15,183 nt of DNA, from NCBI GenBank assembly GCA_000310025.1, contig FN649736.1, positions 3,374,929 to 3,390,111 on the forward strand, in the 5' to 3' direction. This document shows, piece after piece, positions 8,701-15,183 of the stretch. A model generated the notes under the pieces. The model had not been told where the DNA came from. It did no database searches and saw nothing but the letters and a program-made list of their open reading frames with translations. Origin of the DNA: Ectocarpus siliculosus (Eukaryota; Sar; Phaeophyceae; Ectocarpales; Ectocarpaceae). The stretch's first letter is position 1. Each line of letters starts with the position of its first letter. Made by a program: the position numbers and the translations under genes.

Positions 8701-10502
8701 CTAGCACCGAGTGCCTTAGGAAGGTCCGCAACAAACACCAAAACGAATGAAAAAACGTGCGCGCATGCGCGTTGTAGTTGGTCTGCGCGTGTGAATACAC
8801 CATATTCTCTTCCTGCACCAGATGGTCCAAGAAGGTTCGGCAGCTCAAGGACCAAGAGGTTCGCTACGGCAGTATCGTCGCCGAAAATGAACGCACGGTG
8901 AGCGGGGTGGGAAGAGGCAGCAAAAATGACGACGACAACAACCACCACAATACCACTCCTACCCATCACCACCAGCAACAACAACCAACCGCGACAAACA
9001 CAAGCAATACTATATGGACCCTCAGTAACACAAGTTGTGTCGCTTCTCCTCACAAAAACCGTAGTCATTGTATCTATTTAGCGCGTGCCAGGAGCAATAG
9101 CCAGGCGTGACAGGAGAGAAGGTTGCGTTGGGTGGCGTAGTCGATTTGCACCTGTACGTGCGTGCGGCACACTCCTCGAATCAGCGCCTCATGTGTTGGT
9201 ACACTTGATACTCCTTCCATATTTCGTCGCTTCGGTAGCTTCGGACCGCCCGCAGTCAGATATCGTGGTGTCGAAGCCCACCCTTGTTAAAAGACCAGGA
9301 CGTGGGTACAGATACGGTACATGCACAGCTAAAGTTGACCCAAGAATCCATCCGCTCCGTGAAAGTTCCACACACCGGTCGCGACCAAACTTGTTGCTCG
9401 ACCCGTATCTTGCAATAGCTAAGCTTCCTGCCGACTGGACGACGAGATTTTTGTTCTCGTTTCTGAGGCTGTGCACCCCCGCGCCCCTCCCCGCCCCCCC
9501 AATTCTGCCCGCTGCCGACGTGAAATTGTGCCCGTTCCAAACCAACAACTAGGTGGCGACCCTCAAGCAATGGCTACCGAACTTCGAGACATACGGGGAC
9601 TCGGTGTTGGCGAAGGTCCTACCCCCGCTCCCGCTCTCTCCTCCGACACAGCAACAGGCTGCGGTCGTCTCAGCTCCTCCTTTGTCCCCTCAGGTTTGCT
9701 CGTAACACGTTATGGACGTAGCATTTCTTCTAGGAGTCCGGATTTATCAAGCTCGAGGCCTAAGTCCCCCCAAGCACGTCATCCATTTGCTAGCCGACGG
9801 AGCAAAAGGTCAGGAGAGGGTAACTCCTTGATTCATTGCTCTTTGTTCTCTACGCACATAGGGTCACGAAACGTGCACAGACTGCAGGAACTTGGAGCTC
9901 TGATGCGGAGTTTAGGCCAATTTCAGAGCTGAGGGGTTCCGGGTTCAGAGTCTTTGGGGCAGAATGGCGGATGAAACGCAGCAGCGCTGTGTGTCGGATT
10001 GGACAGGTGCTAGGAGCGTACATCGAAGGCTTCTTTTGAGCCTCCGTCACTTTCAAACCGAAATTCAACTTCAACCCCCCCCCCCCCGCACGATTATGAG
10101 TACCCCCCCCCCCCCGCGCGCTCGTAATCAAAATATTGAAAAAACACTTCTTCTATAGGAAGCGCTCGAGAGAGACCTCAACAGGATACATGCGGCCGGG
10201 CTTTGGTGCGTCCGCAGAGACGATGACGATGACGGTGGTGGCAGCATTTCCGACTCCTCCATGGTCGAGAGAAGCAGCAACAGCGACAGGAGCGCCGGTA
10301 GCGGGGACCTATCGAACCGTGGCGGAAGAGGAACGTCGCCGATGACCGTCCGGACGCCCGTGAATGGCAGAAGCGGGACTGCCGAAAGCGGCGGCGGTGG
10401 TGACGGTGGGCCCCAATCACCAAAACGAATGTCAACAGCAATAGCTACGGCGAAGAGAACGGCTGCAGGTTCCTCGTCACCGCGGTCGGCGTCGCCAACA
10501 GC

Positions 10503-10533
<31 letters not shown>

Positions 10534-10743
10534 GCAGGAGGTTCCAGAACAGGAGTCGCGGGCAAACGCAGTTTGGCCGACAGAAAGATGATGGACGTCC
10601 TTGTGCAGCAAGGGCGCGAGGCGGCCTTGCGGGCGGAAGCTTTGAGGAACGAGACGAAGGAAGCGGAGGAAAGGGCCTCCAAGGTCAAGGCCGACGCAAA
10701 AGAACACGCCAGAGATCTCCTTCAGGCAGGCCAAAAACTCTAG
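5762..10743 (+). CDS. Multi-exon gene for a coiled-coil, low-complexity protein of unknown function (about 476 residues)
   Basis: Exons by hand: 5762-6241, 7500-7528 (weak), 7775-7894, 8822-8897, 9553-9693, 10159-10743 (TAG). Every join keeps phase and the total is 477 codons including the stop. Donors are CAG|GTGAGA, GA|GTACGG, CAG|GTAAGA, ACG|GTGAGC and CAG|GTTTGC. Acceptors include CTGCACCAG and TTCTATAG. ATG 5762 (A at -3, G at +4) is preferred to the in-frame ATG at 5756. Residues 1-130 are Asn/Thr/Gly/Ala low complexity. About 135-240 (EEARKAAKIRAQMNV, then CEERLEVMNAVVEQERADRE, then WSKKVRQLKDQEV) look like a charged coiled coil. Exon 5 adds a Pro-rich linker. Exon 6 has DDDDD (303-307), a Ser/Gly/Arg-rich disordered part, Ala12 (397-408, GCG x9 then GCA x3), and a C-terminal helix (ALRAEALRNETKEAEERASK). 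There is no signal peptide or membrane segment. A structural or scaffolding role is only a guess. The 29-base exon has no pyrimidine tract and is the least certain; exons 1, 4 and 6 are the firmest. Confidence 0.6.
6966..7080 (-). pseudogene. TPR-like helix pair on the opposite strand, inside the first intron of the coiled-coil gene
   Basis: The complement reads CNQANEAVRFNTNRAAVSLA, then RERRWQEAVSYCTNTDR. The NRAA...W-x-EA...C spacing matches the A and B helices of a tetratricopeptide repeat, which mediates protein-protein contacts. Only one repeat is visible. A donor-like R|GTGAAC and an acceptor-like TTGTGCCCCCAG flank it, so it could be an exon of a minus-strand gene, but I find no neighbouring TPR exon. 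It could be a remnant of a TPR gene or chance. Confidence 0.3.
7360..7410. repeat. GTT-type triplet microsatellite
   Basis: Imperfect GTTGTTGGT triplets (AAC/CAA on the other strand), sitting in the first intron of the coiled-coil gene. They create misleading Asn/Thr frames on the minus strand. Confidence 0.6.
8925..9000. repeat. GAC/AAC/CAC-rich triplet tract in an intron
   Basis: ACGACGACAACAACCACCACAATACC-like triplets, then CATCACCACCAGCAACAAC. It lies just after the donor at 8898 and so inside the intron 8898-9552. It gives a poly-His/Asn/Gln-like frame that I do not regard as coding. Confidence 0.5.
10075..10115. repeat. Two C13 tracts
   Basis: C13 at 10075-10087 and C13 at 10103-10115, 15 bases apart, shortly before the acceptor of the last exon of the coiled-coil gene. 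Confidence 0.8.
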
Positions 10744-11362
10744 CAAAGCGCGTAGACGTACAACCACCGACCAAACAGCCGAACCCCAGTCCCCCAACCT
10801 CATCGAATCTAAACGTTTCGTGGAACAAAGTGCGCACCCCGGAAAACGGAGGGAGTCTGGGGCATTGTTATCTTGACGATGTGCACGTTGAAAAGGAAGA
10901 AGATCCGATGGCCCCCAAGATTGTCTGCACGTACAAGTAGGGCGACCCAATAAAACGAAGAACCGCGTCATCAGTCGTAGGAGGGTTCCCAGCACATGAT
11001 TTCTATCTGTTTAATGTACCCTTGTATTTTTTCTCTTCGGCGGTCGGTCTGAGCGGGCCGTGCCCTGCCCCCCCTCCCACAAAGATTTTCCCGACGCTAA
11101 TCTTTGTGTCCGTCTCAGCGTATGAGAACGGTCAAGGGTCAAGAATGTTTTCGTCTGAGCGCGAAATATAACCATTCATTGTAGCCACTCCTTCGTTTAT
11201 CCCAAAGACAGGAATTTCTGCCGGTGTAAGAGTCCAACCACCGCCCCACTTCGTGGCGGAATCCATACAAAATGCTGTTGCTGCTGCTGACATCCCCACT
11301 CGCCGCTTGCAAACGCTCACTGCTGTTGTGTGGATCGATCGTCAAACAACAACGCCCACCAG
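10744..11362. other. 3' untranslated region, intergenic DNA and probable upstream part of the next gene
   Basis: No protein-like frame stands out. Near 11272 a frame reads MLLLLLTSPLAACKRSLLLC, resembling a signal peptide, but it reaches the donor at 11453 in phase 1 while the next exon needs phase 0. I therefore do not use it as the start. A first exon with the ATG of the next gene should lie here or has escaped me. Confidence 0.35.
10949..10954 (+). terminator. Polyadenylation signal AATAAA of the coiled-coil gene
   Basis: Canonical AATAAA about 206 bp after the stop codon at 10741-10743, on the same strand, with no other open gene in between. Many stramenopile genes lack this hexamer, so the match supports but does not prove the 3' end. 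Confidence 0.45.
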
Positions 11363-14300
11363 CAGGCGTGCGGGAGGGCCGAAGGGGTCATCCTGTCCCT
11401 CCTGGCGGACCCTGCACCAACGACTCCTTGGCCATTCCCTGGGCTGCTGGAGGTAAGTTCTTTTAATTTTTTACATTTACTGTGTTTCGTTTACTTTTTT
11501 TCCCTCCCACGTATCGATCGGGATCAGGCAATAAAAACCACAACTCCCTGTCTGTCGAGGGATGTTTCAACGCTCTTGAAGTAACTCAGCTGTTCGTACA
11601 GCTCTCGCTGTCGATTTGTTGCAACCTCCACACGTTGTGTGCTGTTGACTCAACCCCGGTAGTTTCATAGAGCCTCCCACGGGTGCTCGCCCCGGGGGCT
11701 CGCTGGCTGCGATAGACTCCTGATTAGACCCCCAACCCCAACCCCACTCCCCTGTCAAGGAAATAGCACCACTGCGGGGTTTCGGGTACTGCATAACATG
11801 TTTCGATCGACCGTAAGTCCAACATGCCATGGTCACGAGCTTCTGTCTCCGAGAATCCCCCCCGCCGTCGTGCATTCCTGCTGCCTCCAATAATCTTCGG
11901 TACACCATCGGACAAACAAACACAGCTGGTGGGAATGAAGAGCCTCGTGGACCAGGTCGGCGTCATCCGTTCCAGCCAGGGCGTGCTCGGGATCGCCGGC
12001 TGCCACTCCTGCGTCATCGCCGCCGCCAGCGCGCTAGTCGCGTACCGCCGGGAAGCCGCCGCCGGCGGCGCCACGTCTCCGTCGTACAGGGCGGTGGCGG
12101 CCGCGGCGACCGTGCCGGCGGCGTCGAGCCTGCTGCGCCCCCGACGGCTGGGGCAGTTCCTGTACGAGACGGAGCTGAGGCGGTCCGGCAGGGTGGGGAG
12201 AGCGAGATCAGCGGTCCGGAGGCTTGTTGCCTCGCTCTTGTTCTGGTTGCCGCCTCCGCCGTCGCTGTCGGCGCGGGCGCGGCAGCTGGCGGCCTCGGCG
12301 GAGGAGGCCGGGGTGACGGCACCGGCGCAGCCGACGTCCCGGCCGCCGGGCTACGGGCACCTGCCGAGGTCCGTCGCTGGGCACGAGAAGACGGCCTTGA
12401 AGCAGTTCCAGGTGTGAAGAGAGAAGGACTGGTGATGAGCACTACTGGCTTGCAAGATGTCTGTAACGATCGGGGGAGGGCGATCATACATCACAGGACG
12501 CGGGGGGTTCGACCGTCGTTGCGCGGGAGGTTTTCGAACGAGAAACATCGTACGGCGGATTACAACCTGCCAGCACAGGATTACAACCTGCCAGCACACG
12601 CTTGGCGTCATCATAGCTTTCCTATCGCTTGCTGCCCACGTTGCGTGTATAGGTAGTTTCTGTTAACCCGCATTACCCCCCGTCGTCGTCGTCTTCGTCA
12701 TCGTCGTCGCGGGCTTGTCGTGCTGCGTCACACCCGTGCATCCGCACACCCGTACGAATGCCTCCGCCAAAACAGAGCTTGCTCTGCGTGAGTAACGGCG
12801 AAGGTAGCAACGGGGACGGTAGCAGCCCCGGCGGCTTCGGTGGGCGAGGAGAGATCGACCCCTCCGCCGCCTCGGCCCACAACAGCAACGCCGGCGACGC
12901 AACTGCAAGCCCAACCGAGAGTAGCAGCGGCGACGGCGGCGGCGTACAGGACGGGTTTTCCGAGATCGAAGAGTGCCTGTGGCTCCGGGTGTTTGCCGCG
13001 GTGGAAAGCCACGCGACGCCGTGCCGAACGGAGCCTCGACAGGGCCCGACGCCGGCCCACCTCGTTCCTCTGGACAAGGCCATCGCGTCGGTCGAGAAGA
13101 TTTTCGGCGGGGAGGGGGAGTCCGCGGCGACGAGCGCGGTGGCGGCGGCGAACATGGTTAAGAAACATGGTGCCAGCAGACGGAGGTACGTGGAGAAGCA
13201 ACCACGAGGGTTTGTGGGGATGATATTTAGAAAATGTTGCATCCCCCCCCCAACGTTTGTCGTGGACGATTTCCTCCTTTCACACTACAGTAGCGTGGTG
13301 GTGACATGTCTGATTACGGTGGCAAAGAGAACCCCAAAGAGGCTCAACATGTAGAGCGGGGGTGGGTGCGGGAGAATGGATATGACCATCAGGAAGAGTG
13401 ACATCTCCCCAACGTCTGTCGAGGACGATTTCCTCCTTCACACGTTCTTGGAGTTTGTTGTCGCTGCCGTCGCCGTGCCACAGCCGTCGCCGGTCATGGT
13501 GGACTAGTGATACATCTGTTGGGGTGTTGAGTTGTGATGTAGAATAGGCAAGTTTTCGTCTGGCTGAGCCGGCAGTGGGCCGGAGGGTGTGGTCGGTACG
13601 TCTGCGAAACTCAAATATTGGGCGTATTCACGTATGGACGGATCATGCATGATGTCCCCTAGAAGGTTAGCATTACAAACCAACCAATCAACAAGGAACC
13701 CCTCCTTTTGACGAGCACAATCTGAAGGGTCCAGCAGCAGGCACGGGCTACTTGCTGTGGGGTCTCTTCTCAACATCACTCAAACGCTCCTCACTAATGC
13801 CGGACACCGCGGTGAATCAAGCGCTGATATTCCCCAAAGAACATTTCAGGACATCTCACTTATGTCCTGCCGGCAGGGGCGGAGAGGTTGCTAGCCCCTG
13901 GTTGTTCATCGACCGCGCGGCGCTGAAAGATACCATCGTGACCATCACGACGGCGGCTGCAAAGCACGGGGGCAACCAAGTCGAGGCAAGTCGAGACGTT
14001 TATGGCCCTGTTCGGACACCCACACCAGCTCTATGTGACATCGGCTCAACTTATTCGAGTGGCACACCAGCAACAAACTCTATTTTCTACGAAACGCGTC
14101 TACCCTGCTCTGAATTTCCGGGAAAACGGTAGTATTGACTCTTTTGTACAAGAACCGCGGACCAAGTAGGCTCGGGACTCGTTATGTCAAGCCAAAGTGG
14201 AGCACTGTGTTCTTTTTCGAGGCACGCTGTGGCACTTTCCGATGAGCCCCGGGTACTATGCCAAACTCTCCCAAATACTCATTCTTTGTATTGGCACAAT

Positions 14301-14750
14301 CCAGGGGACCAATATATATTGTTCTTAGGTATCTGCCACACGCTCTGTCTCTGGACAACTTGTATCCCACAGGTTTGTCTAGTCCTTTGGTCGCGAGACA
14401 CGACAAACACGACGGAGTCCATCGCTCCACATTGATTTCTGGTAAAACTACCCCCCAGTGAATGATTTTCGATCGAGGACCTCTTCGTTCCTCTCCCCTC
14501 AATCAATGCCAGACACATAGACTAAATAATAGGCACTTCTCCGATGGTGAGGCTTCGCGACAGTCCGCCAGGTCGTGCCAAAATCTCGGCAGTCCTAACC
14601 CCTACACCAATCCTGCTTACAGTTGTTCGACGTGACCGGCGCCGCTCTGACGGTAGGGTTTCGCGCAAACCGCGAGACCCTGCTACGCACGCTTACCCTG
14701 GTCACGGAGGTGGCTGACTTGGCGGGGGAGTTGACGTTCGGGACCCTAAG
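11363..14750 (+). CDS. Multi-exon gene of unknown function (about 405 residues visible, start and end unresolved)
   Basis: Exons by hand: 11363-11452, 11926-12411, 12776-13185, 13877-13979, 14623-14750. Phases at the joins are 0, 0, 2, 0 and agree on both sides. Donors are GAG|GTAAGT (near perfect), CAG|GTGTGA, GAG|GTACGT, CAA|GTCGAG and AAG|GTGTGG. Acceptors are CCCACCAG, AACACAG, CAAAACAG, GCCGGCAG and TGCTTACAG. Exon 2 begins LVGMKSLVDQVGVIR, then a moderately hydrophobic stretch of about 20 residues (GVLGIAGCHSCVIAAASALV) followed by basic residues, then helices rich in Ala/Arg with LLFWLPPPPS. Exon 3 starts with a Gly/Ser/Asn-rich acidic linker, then EECLWLRVFAAVESH. Exons 4-5 read SPWLFIDRAALKDTIVTITT and FDVTGAALTVGFRANRETLL, helical and amphipathic. 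Coding GC is high. A membrane association is possible but not shown. Without a further splice the last frame would end at a stop at 14833-14835; the exon probably joins another beyond the window. The family is not recognised. Confidence 0.58.
12557..12598 (+). repeat. 21-bp perfect tandem duplication
   Basis: The unit GGATTACAACCTGCCAGCAC plus A occurs twice back to back with no mismatch, in the intron 12412-12775. Probably a replication-slippage product. Confidence 0.85.
13248..13443 (+). repeat. Imperfect direct repeat of about 38 bp in an intron
   Basis: CCCCAACGTTTGTCGTGGAC followed by GATTTCCTCCTTTCACAC (13248-13286) recurs as CCCCAACGTCTGTCGAGGAC followed by GATTTCCTCCTTCACAC (13407-13443). 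The two copies lie 159 bp apart within the intron 13186-13876. Confidence 0.7.
13504..13779 (-). CDS. Open frame on the opposite strand inside an intron (hypothetical, weak)
   Basis: 91 codons from an ATG at 13779 to a stop at 13504-13506. The composition is balanced and protein-like (KEGFLVDWLVCNANLLGDIM, then SIREYAQYLSFADV), unlike most shadow frames here, which are Ser/Pro/Arg-rich. No domain recognised. It overlaps no + strand exon: the host intron runs 13186-13876. It could be a nested gene, an exon or transposon remnant, or chance. Confidence 0.25.
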   Translation of the reverse strand: MMLRRDPTASSPCLLLDPSDCARQKEGFLVDWLVCNANLLGDIMHDPSIREYAQYLSFADVPTTPSGPLPAQPDENLPILHHNSTPQQMYH

Positions 14751-15090
14751 GTGTGGACAAGGTTGGTGTTGTGGTTGCATATGCATACGGAAAACTAGAA
14801 AAAAAAATCTCCTCACGTATGTCCGGCAAATCTGAGGTTAACGTTGTTCGTGCTTCTTTGAGGAGACGCGCGTGCCGAGCCAAATACCCTCTGCCGTAGG
14901 GCCTGTTTGTCTTGAACATGTATCTCTACACATCCGCATTCCCTCCTGCACGATACACTACCGATTGGCTCGACTGCTGAGAGGTTGAAACTCACTCCAG
15001 CACGATCAGCTCTCTCCGCATCGGTGAATGGAAGAGCAAACCATACTATGCAAGGTATCCTTCCACTTTCCTATATACGTTTGTCGATCA
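14751..15090. other. Stretch after the last recognised exon
   Basis: Presumably intron or 3' sequence of the preceding gene. I see no exon with good splice sites, no repeat and no RNA gene. Confidence 0.35.
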
Positions 15091-15139
15091 CCCCCCCCCC
15101 CCCCCCCCCCCCCCTACGCGGAATTACATGTAATTCCGC
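15091..15139. repeat. C24 homopolymer beside a perfect 22-bp palindrome
   Basis: C24 occupies 15091-15114. Three bases later GCGGAATTACATGTAATTCC, completed by GC (15118-15139), is its own reverse complement. The palindrome could be a cruciform, a recognition site, or the end of an inverted-repeat element continuing to the right. Confidence 0.8.
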
Positions 15140-15183
15140 TCTTCTTTGGTTGACACCACACTATGGAACAATATGTAGAATGG

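Noticed and set aside
9836-10039. Possible extra exon of the coiled-coil gene near 9864-10008
   Set aside because: An acceptor-like CACATAG and a donor-like GGACAG|GTGCTAGG exist, but the open frame between them does not match the phase 0 needed on both sides. The phase 0 reading hits a stop early.
10128-10688. 186-codon frame on the minus strand opposite the last exon of the coiled-coil gene
   Set aside because: It is rich in Ala, Ser, Pro and Leu because it mirrors the GCG and Ser/Gly codons of the + strand exon. The + frame has consistent splice phases and the antisense one has none.
12014-12487. 157-codon minus frame, and the overlapping 275-codon + frame 11829-12656
   Set aside because: Both are composed of Arg/Gly/Pro/Ala runs typical of shadows in GC-rich exons. 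The frame ending at the donor after 12411 joins its neighbours in phase.
12673-13242. 189-codon minus frame opposite exon 3 of the right-hand gene
   Set aside because: It is Ser/Pro/Leu-rich and has a CGT-triplet-derived Asp tail. It is explained as the shadow of the + exon 12776-13185.
1-15183. CRISPR arrays, rRNA, tRNA, bacterial operons or phage genes
   Set aside because: I saw no regularly spaced repeats, no cloverleaf-like segments and no compact adjoining frames. The splice structure argues for eukaryotic nuclear DNA.

Overview
The window reads as nuclear DNA of an intron-rich, GC-rich eukaryote. Brown algae (Ectocarpus-like stramenopiles) are my best guess. This is inferred from: open frames that end at GT donors and resume after AG acceptors with matching phase; introns of about 150-1260 bp carrying ACG/AAC/GTT-type triplet runs; low-complexity Ala/Gly/Asn/Thr protein segments; and a fragment of a tyrosine-recombinase retroelement, a class I recall as common in these genomes. 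There are no bacterial operons, Shine-Dalgarno sites, rRNA or recognisable tRNA genes. All spliced models were built by hand from frames, splice sites and phase; no transcript or homology data were available.

Left part (1-1619): the 3' end of a Ngaro/DIRS-like element. A tyrosine recombinase frame runs in from the left edge and stops at 525. It is followed by a 190-bp direct repeat (527-716), a purine-rich and minisatellite-rich spacer, and a second nearly identical copy of the 190-bp repeat (1430-1619). This matches the B1-A2-B2 part of the split direct repeats of Ngaro-type elements.

Centre left (1620-5620): a possible gene starting with a signal peptide (1780 onward); a 221-bp foldback MITE with TA-type ends (3016-3236); a small spliced gene of unknown function (3592-4853); and a second, larger imperfect foldback element (5072-5615).

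Centre right (5762-10743): a multi-exon gene on the + strand for a coiled-coil, low-complexity protein of about 476 residues, with a polyadenylation signal at 10949. Its large first intron holds an antisense stretch that resembles one TPR helix pair.

Right part (11363-14750 and beyond): a second multi-exon + strand gene of unknown function. Five exons join in phase and the gene is probably incomplete at both ends. An antisense open frame lies in its third intron. The window ends with a C24 tract next to a perfect 22-bp palindrome.

No pathway or operon-like logic links these genes. The clearest structural stories are the split-repeat retroelement, the two foldback elements, and three or four genes with no family I can name.
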